NCBI RefSeq assembly: GCF_000164675.2
Contig: NC_015678.1
Span: 62,001 to 126,000, forward strand
Origin: Streptococcus parasanguinis ATCC 15912
GTDB lineage: Bacteria > Bacillota > Bacilli > Lactobacillales > Streptococcaceae
Direction: 5' to 3'
Length of the DNA stretch: 64,000 nucleotides
In this document: one piece after another, positions 1 to 9,437 of the stretch
How positions within the stretch are numbered: position 1 is the stretch's first letter
Layout: the number at the start of each line of letters is the position of its first letter
Translations under genes and position numbers: made by a program
Notes under the pieces: model-generated
Told to the model about the DNA's origin: nothing
Seen by the model: the letters and a program-made list of their open reading frames with translations, nothing else
The model's database searches: none

Positions 1-1080
1 GCGAACCATGGTGTCGCACCATACAAACAAATCTTGTCTCAAGGTTTCGCTTTGGATGGGAAAGGTGAGAAGATGTCTAAATCTCTTGGAAATACCATTG
101 CTCCAAGTGATGTTGAAAAGCAATTTGGTGCCGAAATCTTGCGTCTCTGGGTAACCAGTGTAGACTCAAGCAATGACGTGCGTATCTCAATGGATATCTT
201 GAGCCAAGTGTCTGAGACTTACCGTAAGATCCGGAATACTCTTCGTTTCTTGATTGCCAATACTTCAGACTTTAACCCAGCTGAGGATGCAGTTGCTTAT
301 GATGAGCTTCGTTCAGTGGACAAGTACATGACGATTCGCTTTAACCAGCTTGTCAAGACCATCCGTGACGCTTATGAAAACTTTGAGTTCTTGACGATCT
401 ACAAGGCGCTAGTGAACTTTATCAACGTTGATTTGTCAGCCTTCTACCTGGATTTTGCCAAGGATGTTGTTTATATCGAAGGAGCGAAATCACTAGAACG
501 CCGTCAAATGCAAACAGTCTTCTATGATATTTTGGTGAAAATCACTAAGCTTTTGACACCAATCCTTCCTCACACTGCTGAAGAAATCTGGTCATATCTT
601 GAGTTTGAGGCAGAAGACTTCGTTCAATTATCAGAATTACCAGAAGCTCAGACTTTTGCCAACCAAGAAGAAATCTTAGATACATGGTCAGCCTTCATGG
701 ACTTCCGTGGACAAGCTCAAAAAGCCTTGGAAGAAGCGCGGAATGAGAAAGTGATTGGTAAATCACTTGAAGCTCATTTGACTGTTTATCCAAATGAAGT
801 TGTGAAAACACTTCTTGGAGCTGTTGATAGCAATGTTGCTCAACTCTTGATTGTTTCCGAGTTGACCATAGAAGAAGGACCAGCTCCAGAAGGTGCAGTG
901 ACTTTTGAAGATGTAGCCTTCACGGTTGAACGTGCAGCTGGTGAAGTTTGTGACCGTTGCCGTCGCATCGATCCAACAACTACTGAACGTCACTACCACG
1001 CAACCATCTGTGATCACTGTGCAAGCATCGTCGAAGAGAACTTTGCGGACGCAGTCGCAGAAGGATTTGAAGCTAAATAA
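1..1080 (+). CDS. ileS: Isoleucyl-tRNA synthetase, C-terminal part (5' end outside window)
   Basis: This is the class I aminoacyl-tRNA synthetase that charges tRNA-Ile in the cytoplasm. The reading frame is open from the first base, so the gene starts upstream and only about 359 of roughly 930 residues are present. Visible are the KMSKS catalytic loop (GEKMSKS, about 25 residues into the fragment), the helical anticodon-binding domain, and the C-terminal zinc-binding knuckle with paired cysteines (CDRC and, about 20 residues on, CDHC). The stop is followed within 15 bases by an intergenic repeat that ends in a terminator. Identification is secure; the true start is not visible. Confidence 0.97.
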   Translation, partial: ANHGVAPYKQILSQGFALDGKGEKMSKSLGNTIAPSDVEKQFGAEILRLWVTSVDSSNDVRISMDILSQVSETYRKIRNTLRFLIANTSDFNPAEDAVAYDELRSVDKYMTIRFNQLVKTIRDAYENFEFLTIYKALVNFINVDLSAFYLDFAKDVVYIEGAKSLERRQMQTVFYDILVKITKLLTPILPHTAEEIWSYLEFEAEDFVQLSELPEAQTFANQEEILDTWSAFMDFRGQAQKALEEARNEKVIGKSLEAHLTVYPNEVVKTLLGAVDSNVAQLLIVSELTIEEGPAPEGAVTFEDVAFTVERAAGEVCDRCRRIDPTTTERHYHATICDHCASIVEENFADAVAEGFEAK

Positions 1081-1090
1081 AAGCCATTAA

Positions 1091-1270
1091 GAGAGTAGGA
1101 CAGAAATCGGTAATTCGTTAGAATTCGATTTCGTCGTCCCACCTCCGCACAGTTGAGTAGGGCTGTAAAAGCTGATGAAATCAGCGTAGTAGAGCCCACT
1201 CAACCACTGCGTCTTGCTCGACAATCCAAAAATAATTGAGAGGCTAGGACTTTTGTCCCAGCCTCTTTTT
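1091..1270 (+). repeat. ~180 bp structured intergenic repeat, copy 1 of 5
   Basis: This is the first of five near-identical copies, the others being at about 30.63, 35.14, 42.53 and 55.48 kb. It begins GAGAGTAGGACAGAAATCGG and ends TTTTGTCCCAGCCTCTTTTT, so its two ends form an imperfect inverted repeat. Three hairpins can be read: GGGAC-type arms near the left end, GTTGAGT/ACTCAAC arms in the middle enclosing a small AGCTGAT/ATCAGC stem, and GAGGCTAGGAC/GTCCCAGCCTC before a T run on the right. The last would act as an intrinsic terminator for ileS. Confidence 0.9.
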
Positions 1271-1333
1271 AATGGCTAGAATGGTGTATAGATTCATGTA
1301 TCAAGGAAATAAAAAAAGTAAGGCAAATTGGCC

Positions 1334-1636
1334 TTACTTTGTAATTGGAAAGGAAATTTCAATTAGTTTATCGGAGTAGAGGGTTTTAATAGCGGATTGG
1401 TCAATAATTTGAAGATCAATCTTACGTTTTAAAAAGAACTCACGAATTTTTTCTACTTCAGTTTCACGAATAGCTCGGTGTTTGTTGCTGATCAACAATT
1501 CATAGTGTGTTGGGGCTTGTGTAAAAACAACGTCTGTATTGCCCGCGGAATAAACCTCAACAAGCAAGGCGTCAGTGCTGGCAAGTTGGCTTTTGACCAG
1601 TGTAGCATGACTATTTGTGGTATTAATGAGCTTCAT
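1334..1636 (-). CDS. DUF1827 family protein
   Basis: This is a 100-residue cytoplasmic protein of unknown function, recognised as the DUF1827 family found in streptococci and relatives. The start begins MKLINTT and is preceded by AGGAGG seven bases upstream. There is no signal peptide or membrane segment, and the C-terminus is lysine-rich. It is transcribed away from ileS on the opposite strand, directly downstream of a NUDIX gene in the same direction (67 bp gap), so the two may share a transcript. No function can be assigned from sequence. Confidence 0.8.
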   Translation of the reverse strand: MKLINTTNSHATLVKSQLASTDALLVEVYSAGNTDVVFTQAPTHYELLISNKHRAIRETEVEKIREFFLKRKIDLQIIDQSAIKTLYSDKLIEISFPITK

Positions 1637-1703
1637 ATGAGTTCCTCCTAACCTCTATCTTCATTTATTATAGCACTTTTTTATTTTTTGTGAAAGAATT
1701 CCT

Positions 1704-2153
1704 TTATCTTTTGTGGGTATTTTTCCACTGTTCAATGCCCCATTTATGACTGCCACGTTTGAGTTTTTCAATAGCTTCTTCTACAGGAAACCAAGCAAGA
1801 TTGTTAAAATCTTCCAGTGGTTTTTGAGCTTCTGTATAGCCTACCACTTCATAAATATAGGCGGGATTGTAGTAGTAGGTGTCGCGATGACTGGAATAGA
1901 AATACTCATCTGCTTGGCCATAGTATTGCCCTAAAATAGCAGTAAAGCCTAATTCTTCGATCAGTTCCCGTTTCAGAGCTTGCAAGTGATCTTCACCTGC
2001 CTCGATTTCCCCACCTGGTAAGAACCAGGCTCCATTAGGAGCTTGAACGAGGATGATCTGATCCTTGTCCTTATTGGGAATAACAGCGTAGACACCATAG
2101 CGATTGACGTAGGTCACATCTTGTTTTTTTTCTCCAAATGTAGGATTTGTCAT
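1704..2153 (-). CDS. NUDIX hydrolase (MutT-like)
   Basis: This is a 149-residue phosphohydrolase of the NUDIX superfamily, which cleaves nucleoside-diphosphate-linked compounds. The Nudix box is visible as GGEIEAGED followed by the REL-EELG helix, giving the GX5EX7REUXEEXGU pattern. A start at the ATG of MTNPTFG is chosen because GAGGAAA lies just upstream; a longer frame to 2216 has an AT-rich, poorly translated N-terminus. The substrate cannot be predicted. It faces the DUF1827 gene and lies divergent from the WYL regulator gene. Confidence 0.88.
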   Translation of the reverse strand: MTNPTFGEKKQDVTYVNRYGVYAVIPNKDKDQIILVQAPNGAWFLPGGEIEAGEDHLQALKRELIEELGFTAILGQYYGQADEYFYSSHRDTYYYNPAYIYEVVGYTEAQKPLEDFNNLAWFPVEEAIEKLKRGSHKWGIEQWKNTHKR

Positions 2154-2330
2154 TGAATTTTCCTCATTATCTAGTATCTTTATTATTATCATAATGGACG
2201 AGGTGAAAGCTGTCAAGAATAAACTGCCGAACTTGTGTAAAAGTAGCTACTTTGTCTGAAGTATAAATTTGTTTAGTTAAACACTCCTATCAAATTAGTT
2301 TAATTGATATAATAAAAGGGAGGTGATTTT

Positions 2331-3233
2331 ATGGCTGAATCAAGACTATTTCGTATTTTATACATACTTTTAGAAAATGGGAGAATAACCGCTCCTGAAC
2401 TTGCTCGATTATTTGAAGTCTCAGTACGTACAATTTATCGTGATATTGAGAGATTAAGCATAGCAGGTATTCCTCTTTATTCTGTTCCTGGAAAGGCTGG
2501 AGGGACCTTTTTAATGGAAGACTTCGTTCTTGATCGCACCCTTGTATCAGAGGAGGAAAAAATAAAACTTTTATCTGCTTTACAAGGTCTCCAGACTTTG
2601 ACAGAAGATAAACAAGATTTTTTACTGACAAAATTGGAATCTATTTTTAAAGTTTCAGCTAAATCTTGGTTAGAAGTCGACTTAACAGATTGGAGGAAAC
2701 GAAAAGGGCAAAAAGATCTCTTTGATACAATTAAACAAGCTATCTTAGATAAAAGACGACTTTCGATTACTTATCTGAGTGGAAATGGTCAGAAAACGAT
2801 TCGTACAGTTGAGCCTTTTAAACTAGTATTTAAAAAAAGAGACTGGTATCTTCATGCTTATTGTTGTTCAAAAGAAGATTGGCGTTTTTTTAAATTATCT
2901 AGGATTAATGACTATCAACTACTGGAAGAAACAATTAACCAAAAAAATGTGATTGAACCTATTGATACTTCTATTAAGATGGAAAATCTAATGGAAGTAT
3001 CATTGAAGTTTAGTCAAAAGCTCGCTTTTAGAGTTTATGAAGACTTTTTAGAAGAAGAGATTTTTCAGTGTGAGGATGGATGTTTATATGTTAAAACCCA
3101 ATTGCCAGAGCACGAGAGTATTTATACTTACTTATTGTCTTATTTAGATGGGGTAGAGATTATTGAACCGGATCATCTGAGAAGATCAATGATTTCAAGA
3201 TTAGAAAATATACAAAAGATTTATAAACCTTGA
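2331..3233 (+). CDS. WYL-domain transcriptional regulator (YafY/DeoR-like HTH)
   Basis: This is a 300-residue DNA-binding regulator. Residues about 1-60 form an HTH_11-type winged helix (LARLFEVSVRTIYRDIERL), and the middle carries a WYL ligand-sensing domain with the signature stretch KRDWYLHAYC. A GGGAGG site lies about 7 nt before the ATG and a TGATATAAT-type -10 about 20 bases further up. The next gene, 54 bp downstream on the same strand, encodes a GyrI-like ligand-binding protein, a common pairing in which regulator and effector-binding protein are co-transcribed. The ligand and target genes are unknown. Confidence 0.9.
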   Translation: MAESRLFRILYILLENGRITAPELARLFEVSVRTIYRDIERLSIAGIPLYSVPGKAGGTFLMEDFVLDRTLVSEEEKIKLLSALQGLQTLTEDKQDFLLTKLESIFKVSAKSWLEVDLTDWRKRKGQKDLFDTIKQAILDKRRLSITYLSGNGQKTIRTVEPFKLVFKKRDWYLHAYCCSKEDWRFFKLSRINDYQLLEETINQKNVIEPIDTSIKMENLMEVSLKFSQKLAFRVYEDFLEEEIFQCEDGCLYVKTQLPEHESIYTYLLSYLDGVEIIEPDHLRRSMISRLENIQKIYKP

Positions 3234-3287
3234 CAAAAGATGTCAGGGTTTTAATGCTAGAATTGAGATAGAAAGGAGATAGGTCAA

Positions 3288-3902
3288 ATGAAATATGAAT
3301 GGAGAAAAATAGAGAAAGTTCTCTATCAAATCAAGGATAAGCCCACTATCCTGCAAGTACCTTCTAAATCCTATATCATAATTGACGGCAAAGGGGATCC
3401 AAATGAAGAAGATTTTTCTCAACGAGTGAGTGCCTTATATGCGTTAGCATATGCTATAAAGATGAAGTATAAAAAGTCTCCTCTGGATCAAGACTACATG
3501 GATTTTACTGTTTTTCCATTAGAAGGTTTATGGAAACAGGAGAATGAAGGGAAACTAGTTAAAAGTGAACTGTCTTATAGTATTATGATTGGTCAACCTA
3601 ATTTTGTTACGAGTGACTTGTTTGATAAAGCTTTGGAAGAGGTTAAAATCAAGAAACCCAATCAGCTCTATGATGCTATTCGTTTTGAAGAACTAGAAGA
3701 AGGCTACAGTCTTGCCATGCTTCATGTAGGACCTTTTGATACAGAAAATCAGACTTTTGATGAAATGGAGCGTTTTTGCAAACTCCATAAACTTAAAAGA
3801 ATTTCGAAAGTTCATCGTGAGATTTATCTAAACAATCTCCATCGAACAGATCCATATAAATTAAAAACAATTCTTCGTTATCAGATTCAAGAAGAAAATT
3901 AA
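3288..3902 (+). CDS. GyrI-like domain protein
   Basis: This is a 204-residue soluble protein with the GyrI-like small-molecule-binding fold, recognisable from the Y-I-I-I-DGKGDPN strand near residue 30 and the LHVGPFD segment in the C-terminal half. Stand-alone members bind hydrophobic small molecules or dampen stress responses; a few are hydrolases. AAAGGAG precedes the start. It follows the WYL regulator gene after a short hairpin-containing spacer and is probably in the same transcription unit. Physiological role is inferred only from context. Confidence 0.82.
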   Translation: MKYEWRKIEKVLYQIKDKPTILQVPSKSYIIIDGKGDPNEEDFSQRVSALYALAYAIKMKYKKSPLDQDYMDFTVFPLEGLWKQENEGKLVKSELSYSIMIGQPNFVTSDLFDKALEEVKIKKPNQLYDAIRFEELEEGYSLAMLHVGPFDTENQTFDEMERFCKLHKLKRISKVHREIYLNNLHRTDPYKLKTILRYQIQEEN

Positions 3903-3936
3903 AAAGAACAGGAAATAAGACTTCCTGTTCTTTTTA
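3902..3936. terminator. Bidirectional intrinsic terminator
   Basis: The arms AAGAACAGGAA and TTCCTGTTCTT enclose a 7 nt loop and are flanked by A and T runs. It lies between the convergent GyrI-like gene and clpE and can serve both strands. Confidence 0.85.
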
Positions 3937-3950
3937 TAAAACTAGAAAAT

Positions 3951-6215
3951 TTAGTCTTCCTTTTCAGAAGTGTTCTTTTCTGCTTTTTTAGTAGCTTTGA
4001 TGCTAATATTCCCATTGCTGGTCATGACTGCTTTGAGTTGTTTTTCACTTGGATGTTCTAGGTAATAATCTGTAATGGCATCTTCGATATGGTCTTGGAT
4101 GGTACGACGGAGTGGGCGGGCCCCCATTTTTGGATCGTATCCCAGATCGACCAACTTTTCTTTGACCTTCTCTGTCACATCCAGATGAATCTCATTTTGT
4201 GCGAGACGTTGATTGACTTCATCCAGCATGAGGGTAACGATTTGAAGAAGGTTTTCTTTTGATAGAGGTTGGAATTCAATGATGCCATCAAAACGGTTCA
4301 TGAATTCAGGGCTAAAGAAGTTCCCGAGTTCTCCAAGTACGGAGTTGGTGCGACCTTCGCGAGCAGCTCCAAAACCAACATTGGCCTCAGCCTTGCCGGT
4401 TCCAGCATTAGAGGTCATGATGATAATGGTATCTTTAAAGCTGACGGTACGGCCTTGACCATCTGTCAAACGGCCATCATCCAAGACTTGCAAGAACATG
4501 TGCATGACATCTGGATGGGCTTTTTCCACTTCATCCAATAAAACGAGAGAGTATGGATTGCGACGTACCTTTTCCGTTAGTTGTCCAGCTTCATCGTAGC
4601 CCACATAGCCCGGAGGAGCTCCGACTAGTTTCGCTACGCTATGTTTTTCCATGTATTCGCTCATATCAAAGCGGATCATATTATCTGCAGAGCCAAAGAG
4701 CTCGATCGCCAATTGTTTAGACAATTCGGTCTTTCCGACACCGGTTGGTCCGACAAAGAGGAAGCTTCCGATCGGACGGTTAGGAGATCCTAGGCCGACA
4801 CGATTGCGTCGAATGGCTTTCGCGATTTTATCTACTGCATCGTCTTGACCAATCACATGAGCTTTCAAATCAGAAGCCAGATTGATCAATTGAGATTGTT
4901 CTTTTTCTTTCAAATCACCAACAGGAATATTGGTCTTTTGTTCAACGATGTGTTCAATCGTTTTTTCGCTGATGACAGGGGTTTCCTGATCGGTGACATG
5001 TTGACCTTGCATTTCCTTATATTTTGCGATTTGGTCGCGGAAGTAGGCTGCTTTTTCAAAGTCTTCTTCGCGGGTCGCTTGAGCTTTGAGGTTTTCCGCT
5101 TCAATCAAGCGCTGGTCGATAACTTTTGGATCCACAAAGTTCAGAGTCAGGTTCATTTTAGACCCGGCTTCATCCAACAAATCAATGGCCTTGTCTGGCA
5201 GGAAGCGATCTTGGATGTAGCGGTTTGAAAGAATAGCTGCCGCTTCGATGGCCCCGTCTGTATAGTGGACGTGGTGGTAGTCTTCGTATTTTTTCTGGAT
5301 GCCTTTGAGGATGGTGATGGTTTCTTCAACCGTTGGCTCATCGACCTTAACGGGTTGCATCCGACGTTCCAAGGCTGCATCTTTTTCAATGATGCGGTAT
5401 TCATTGAGGGTAGTAGCACCGACCAATTGGAGTTCACCGCGCGCCAAGGCTGGTTTGAGGATATTTCCAGCGTCCATATTGCCTTCGCCAGCAGATCCTG
5501 CGCCAACAATTTCATGGATTTCGTCGATGAAAAGAATCACATCTTCACGTTGACGAATTTCATCCATTAATTTTTGCATGCGTTCTTCGAATTGACCACG
5601 AATACCTGTGCCTTGAACGAGGCTGACGACGTCTAGGCGGATGACTTCTTTTCCTTGCAATTTATGAGGAACGTCTCCATCGACGATTTTTTGGGCCAAG
5701 CCTTCCACAACGGCAGTTTTTCCGACCCCAGGTTCTCCGATCAGAACCGGATTGTTCTTGGTTCGACGGTTGAGAATTTCGATGACACGGATAATTTCTT
5801 CATCACGGCCGATGACAGGGTCAATATCCCCTTTGCGGGCAATTTCTGTGACATTGATACCGAATTCTTCTAATAGTCCTTTAGGCTTTTGAGGGCGAGC
5901 TTGACGTGGGTCTTGACTGCCGCTACGGTTATTGTTTTGGCCGTAACCGCCACCTCCATAACTGACTCCAGATTGAGTTGGAGGTGTTTGAGGTTCTTGT
6001 GGACTTTGGAAGTTTCCAAGGTTATTGAAGAAATCTTCGAAGGGATCTCCAGTCAGTTGGCTCCGTTGGGTCATGCCTTTCAAGAAGCTGTTATTTGGGT
6101 CTGTTTTCATAATTTTATAGCAATTTTGACAGAGGTCTACTTGCTGCTGGTGTCCATTTACATTTGTATATAAATGGATGGTTGATTCATTTATTTTACA
6201 ATTTTGACAAAGCAT
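3951..6215 (-). CDS. clpE: ATP-dependent Clp protease ATP-binding subunit ClpE
   Basis: This is a HSP100/Clp AAA+ unfoldase that feeds substrates to ClpP under heat and other protein-folding stress. The chosen start gives 754 residues with the ClpE-specific N-terminal zinc finger (Cys3, Cys6, Cys29, Cys32), a glycine/asparagine-rich linker, AAA domain 1 (GEPGVGKT; Walker B FIDEIHE), a UVR-type middle segment, and AAA domain 2 ([17 protein letters not shown]). GAGGT sits 6 nt before this ATG, whereas the upstream in-frame ATG overlaps the ribosome site. A CtsR box and a good promoter lie upstream. Confidence 0.96.
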   Translation of the reverse strand: MLCQNCKINESTIHLYTNVNGHQQQVDLCQNCYKIMKTDPNNSFLKGMTQRSQLTGDPFEDFFNNLGNFQSPQEPQTPPTQSGVSYGGGGYGQNNNRSGSQDPRQARPQKPKGLLEEFGINVTEIARKGDIDPVIGRDEEIIRVIEILNRRTKNNPVLIGEPGVGKTAVVEGLAQKIVDGDVPHKLQGKEVIRLDVVSLVQGTGIRGQFEERMQKLMDEIRQREDVILFIDEIHEIVGAGSAGEGNMDAGNILKPALARGELQLVGATTLNEYRIIEKDAALERRMQPVKVDEPTVEETITILKGIQKKYEDYHHVHYTDGAIEAAAILSNRYIQDRFLPDKAIDLLDEAGSKMNLTLNFVDPKVIDQRLIEAENLKAQATREEDFEKAAYFRDQIAKYKEMQGQHVTDQETPVISEKTIEHIVEQKTNIPVGDLKEKEQSQLINLASDLKAHVIGQDDAVDKIAKAIRRNRVGLGSPNRPIGSFLFVGPTGVGKTELSKQLAIELFGSADNMIRFDMSEYMEKHSVAKLVGAPPGYVGYDEAGQLTEKVRRNPYSLVLLDEVEKAHPDVMHMFLQVLDDGRLTDGQGRTVSFKDTIIIMTSNAGTGKAEANVGFGAAREGRTNSVLGELGNFFSPEFMNRFDGIIEFQPLSKENLLQIVTLMLDEVNQRLAQNEIHLDVTEKVKEKLVDLGYDPKMGARPLRRTIQDHIEDAITDYYLEHPSEKQLKAVMTSNGNISIKATKKAEKNTSEKED

Positions 6216-6276
6216 ATACATACCTCACAGTAGGTTTTTGATGGTCTTCCATCAAGAGATGAGCCTATTTTTAAAA

Positions 6277-6293
6277 GGTCAAAAATAGTCAAA
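6277..6293. promoter_or_regulatory. CtsR operator upstream of clpE
   Basis: The sequence GGTCAAAAATAGTCAAA is an exact fit to the CtsR heptad direct repeat (RGTCAAA NAN RGTCAAA). It lies just downstream of the clpE -10, so bound CtsR would block the start of transcription. This is the known control of clpE in Gram-positive bacteria, here inferred from sequence. Confidence 0.88.
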
Positions 6294-6306
6294 GATTTAT
6301 AGTTTC

Positions 6307-6334
6307 ATTATATCAGTATTCTAGAAGTTTGCAA
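6307..6334 (-). promoter_or_regulatory. clpE promoter
   Basis: On the minus strand TTGCAA and TATAAT are separated by 16 bp, with the CtsR operator about 13 bp beyond the -10. The -35 has two mismatches to consensus. Confidence 0.7.
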
Positions 6335-6463
6335 GAATTTGCTACGAAATGTCGCTTAGGAATACTGAAGAAAGCAAATCAATGGAAAAATGTGAATTTT
6401 TATTGGAAGAGCTTTCTCTTTTATGATAAAATAGGAGAGTAGAAAGTAAAGAGGAGAAATAAA

Positions 6464-6694
6464 ATGGAATCACATTTAGTACGGATTATCAACCGTTTGG
6501 AGACGATGACAAAAGACGGTGGAAACTTAAAACGTAATTTTGAACGTGACGGTGTTGTTGTCGCTGAAGTAGCCTACAACCACAATGAAGAAGAAGGTTC
6601 AACCTTTACACTTCGTGATGTTGAAGCGCGTGAAACCTATACTTTTGACAGCATTGATTTAATTGCAATGGAAATTTATGAATTGCTTTACTAA
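6464..6694 (+). CDS. DUF1797 family protein
   Basis: This is a 76-residue acidic cytoplasmic protein of the DUF1797 family, conserved in Lactobacillales and of unknown function. Translation starts at MESHLVRI after an AGAGGAGAAAT ribosome site, and a TAAAAT-like -10 lies just upstream. It is a monocistronic gene between clpE (divergent) and folD. No motif suggests catalysis. Confidence 0.8.
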   Translation: MESHLVRIINRLETMTKDGGNLKRNFERDGVVVAEVAYNHNEEEGSTFTLRDVEARETYTFDSIDLIAMEIYELLY

Positions 6695-6859
6695 GCAACT
6701 GAGTGGATGAGTTTGGGGTGGTCTCAAGCTCATTTTTTGTCCATCTGGCTATAGTTTGCGTCTATAAGAAATTCTAAATAGGAACAGTTAGGTTTGAGAC
6801 TTGAAATCTGCTATAATAGAGAGGACTATTTTCATTACTTGACTAGAAAGAGAATTGAC

Positions 6860-7714
6860 ATGACGACAATCATTGATGGGAAGGCGCTCGCTACAAAATT
6901 ACAGGGTGAGATTGCGGAGAAAACAGTACGATTAAAAGAAGAGACAGGGGTTGTACCTGGCCTTGTTGTAATCGTGGTAGGAGATAATCCAGCCAGCAAG
7001 ATTTATGTAAGAAATAAAGAGCGTTCTGCTATTGCGGCAGGCTTTCGCAGTGAAGTGAGACAACTTCCTGAAAATATCAGCCAAGATGAATTATTAGAAG
7101 TGATCGAACACTACAATCAAGATTCTCTTTGGCATGGAATCTTAGTGCAGTTGCCACTGCCTAAGCATATCGATGCGGATGCAGTTCTTTTAGCGATTGA
7201 TCCGACCAAGGATGTGGATGGCTTTCATCCATTGAATATGGGGCGTTTATGGGCTGGAAATCCTATTATGGTGCCATCGACGCCTGCTGGGATCATGGAG
7301 ATGTTCAAAGAGTATGGGATTGATCTAGAAGGGAAGCGTGCAGTCGTGATTGGTCGTTCCAATATCGTTGGAAAACCTATGGCGCAGTTGCTCCTCGCCA
7401 AAAATGCCACGGTAACCTTGACCCATTCCCGGACCCATCATCTGCCTAAAATCGCTAAAAGAGCGGATATCCTGGTTGTGGCGATCGGTCGTGCAAAATT
7501 TGTAACAGCAGACTTCGTGAAAGAAGGCGCCGTCGTCATTGACGTCGGGATGAATCGCGATGAGAATGGCAAATTGTGTGGGGATGTCGATTTTGACTCT
7601 GTTGCCCCTTTGGCCAGTCATATTACTCCGGTACCAGGAGGGGTTGGTCCTATGACCGTTACCATGCTGATGGAGCAGACCTACGAAGCAGCTGTTCGTA
7701 CCTTAAAAAAATGA
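6860..7714 (+). CDS. folD: Methylenetetrahydrofolate dehydrogenase/cyclohydrolase
   Basis: This bifunctional enzyme oxidises 5,10-methylene-THF to methenyl-THF and hydrolyses that to 10-formyl-THF, supplying one-carbon units for purine and formyl-Met-tRNA synthesis. The 284-residue length is typical. Visible are the N-terminal catalytic domain with the YVRNKERS lysine motif, the [12 protein letters not shown] nucleotide-binding segment and the C-terminal PGGVGPMT signature. The start at MTTIIDGK is chosen over a longer frame because it matches the family and has AGAAAGAGA upstream. A HAD phosphatase gene follows at once. Confidence 0.96.
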   Translation: MTTIIDGKALATKLQGEIAEKTVRLKEETGVVPGLVVIVVGDNPASKIYVRNKERSAIAAGFRSEVRQLPENISQDELLEVIEHYNQDSLWHGILVQLPLPKHIDADAVLLAIDPTKDVDGFHPLNMGRLWAGNPIMVPSTPAGIMEMFKEYGIDLEGKRAVVIGRSNIVGKPMAQLLLAKNATVTLTHSRTHHLPKIAKRADILVVAIGRAKFVTADFVKEGAVVIDVGMNRDENGKLCGDVDFDSVAPLASHITPVPGGVGPMTVTMLMEQTYEAAVRTLKK

Positions 7715-7727
7715 AAGTGTGAGCGAG

Positions 7728-8501
7728 ATGAAGTTTGTCTTTGATTTAGATGGAACCTTGTCATTCGATGGTGTTACAATCGATGATGAAATTAAACAGG
7801 TCTTATTGAGAGCAGAAGAATTTGGTCATGAAGTCGCCTTTGCTTCTGCACGTTCTTATCGGGATTGCTTAGGCCTTTTAGGGGATCAACTGAGCCATCA
7901 ACTCGTGATTGGCTTAAATGGCGGGCTAGCTTATCGTCAGGGGCAACTGGTTTATGAGGATCAATTGGACAAGGATGTCTATCGAGAAGTCCTTGGTTTT
8001 TGTCGCCATTACAATCTACCATTTTTTGTGGACGATACCTTTGATTATAGTGGTCAGATTTTGGAAAAAATTCCTTTTATTGCGAATGTGGATCCCCTCA
8101 AAAAAGCCCAGTATCGTTCTTTAGAGGACCTGACGGACCCGATTAAGGTTGTGATCTATATGGGGGCCCATGAGGAATTGGTAGATGAGATCATCGAGCG
8201 AATTGAAAAGACCAATAAGGCCCACATTCGTTATCATGCTCATGAAAAATGTATCTATCTCAATCCAGCAAACACTCATAAAGTGACAACAGTCGAAGAA
8301 CTCTGTGGAGAAAATTTCGTGGCTTTTGGTAATGATCAAAACGATATTGAGCTCTTTGAAAAAGCTATTTATGCAGTTCAAATTGGCGATTTTCCATCCC
8401 TTCGGCCTTACGCTGATGATCAATTAGTGGCCAAGCAAAATCATCCACAAGCTGTTGCTGCTAAGATCTTGCAAGTCTTCGCAGAATTTAGAGGAAAATA
8501 A
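7728..8501 (+). CDS. HAD superfamily Cof-type phosphatase
   Basis: This is a haloacid-dehalogenase phosphatase, probably acting on sugar phosphates or nucleotides. Motif I is FDLDGTLS with the nucleophilic Asp, a large C2 cap occupies the middle, and motif III/IV is FGNDQNDIELF near the C-terminus. The ATG giving MKFVFDLDG is preferred; a GTG nine bases earlier (7719) is an alternative and neither has a strong ribosome site, suggesting translational coupling to folD, which ends 13 bp upstream. The substrate is unknown. Confidence 0.88.
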   Translation: MKFVFDLDGTLSFDGVTIDDEIKQVLLRAEEFGHEVAFASARSYRDCLGLLGDQLSHQLVIGLNGGLAYRQGQLVYEDQLDKDVYREVLGFCRHYNLPFFVDDTFDYSGQILEKIPFIANVDPLKKAQYRSLEDLTDPIKVVIYMGAHEELVDEIIERIEKTNKAHIRYHAHEKCIYLNPANTHKVTTVEELCGENFVAFGNDQNDIELFEKAIYAVQIGDFPSLRPYADDQLVAKQNHPQAVAAKILQVFAEFRGK

Positions 8502-8553
8502 AAGAAGGAGGGGGAGTCGTGGCTTCTCCTTTTTCGCTAGAAATGAGGAAGGT

Positions 8554-9429
8554 ATGAGAAGAGTTCAGAAAGAAGAGATCCAGCGCGTCATTGTGAAGCG
8601 CCCAATGACGTCATATAAGGGAGATTTTGGTCGTCTGCTCCTGATTGGAGGAACCTATCCCTATGGGGGAGCCATCATTATGGCAGCGATCGCTGCGGTT
8701 CACAGTGGAGCGGGGTTAGTCACTGTCGCAACAGATCCTGACAATCTGACGGCCCTTCATAGCCATCTTCCTGAAGCCATGGGCTTTGATCTAGCGGATC
8801 ATGAACTCCTTTGTGAGCAAGTGCAAAAAGCTAGCGTGATTTTAGTAGGGCCGGGCTTAAAGGAATCTAATGAAAACCAAGCAATCTTGCACATGATTTT
8901 TGAGCAAGTCTCTAGCCAGCAGGTCTTGATATTAGATGGAGGAGCTATTAGTCTTTTAGTAGCTTCTCAGTTTGAATTGCCAAAGGCTCAGTTGGTCTTT
9001 ACGCCTCATCAAAAAGAATGGGAAAAACTGTCAGGACTTGATCTAGCTAGCCAAACAGAAGAGAAGAGCCGAGAAGCGGTTCAAAGTTTTCCTAAAGGGA
9101 CTGTCATTGTAGAAAAAGGACCACACACCCGCATTTGGACAAGTGGGCAAGAAGAGGGCTATCAGCTAGATGTTGGTGGTCCCTACCAAGCAACAGGTGG
9201 CATGGGGGATACCTTGGCAGGGATGATCGCAGGGTTTGCAGGTCAATTTCCACAGGTCAGTCTCTATGAGCGCGTGGTGGTTGCGACCTATCTTCATTCA
9301 GCCATTGCTGAAGACTTGAGCAAGGAGGCTTATGTGGTTCTACCGACAACCATCAGCCAAGAAATCCCCAAATGGATGAAAAAGTGGAGTGACAAAGATC
9401 AGGTTACCAGCACTGAAAATAGGGAGTAG
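8554..9429 (+). CDS. nnrD: ADP-dependent NAD(P)H-hydrate dehydratase
   Basis: This repair enzyme converts damaged NAD(P)HX back to NAD(P)H using ADP or ATP. The 291-residue protein has the ribokinase-like carbohydrate-kinase fold of the YjeF C-terminal domain: GDFGRLLLIGG near the start, VGPGLKES, the TPHQKEW stretch and the C-terminal GGMGDTLAGMIAG catalytic glycine/aspartate motif. It lacks the NnrE epimerase domain that is fused in some bacteria. The ATG at 8554 follows GAGGAAGGT. It lies 8 bp before the sucrose-6-phosphate hydrolase gene and about 50 bp after the HAD gene. Confidence 0.93.
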   Translation: MRRVQKEEIQRVIVKRPMTSYKGDFGRLLLIGGTYPYGGAIIMAAIAAVHSGAGLVTVATDPDNLTALHSHLPEAMGFDLADHELLCEQVQKASVILVGPGLKESNENQAILHMIFEQVSSQQVLILDGGAISLLVASQFELPKAQLVFTPHQKEWEKLSGLDLASQTEEKSREAVQSFPKGTVIVEKGPHTRIWTSGQEEGYQLDVGGPYQATGGMGDTLAGMIAGFAGQFPQVSLYERVVVATYLHSAIAEDLSKEAYVVLPTTISQEIPKWMKKWSDKDQVTSTENRE

Positions 9430-9437
9430 GTAAAAAA

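Noticed and set aside
1014..1199. Frame beginning MGSTTLISSAFTALLNC, also at 30696-30878 and 35027-35251
   Set aside because: The same short frame appears in every copy of the intergenic repeat and runs into unrelated flanks. It is a product of the repeat sequence, not a gene.
2254..2285. GTTTAGTTAAAC dyad before the WYL regulator as an AdcR box
   Set aside because: It does not fit TTAACYRGTTAA and no zinc gene is near. Autoregulation is possible but unsupported.
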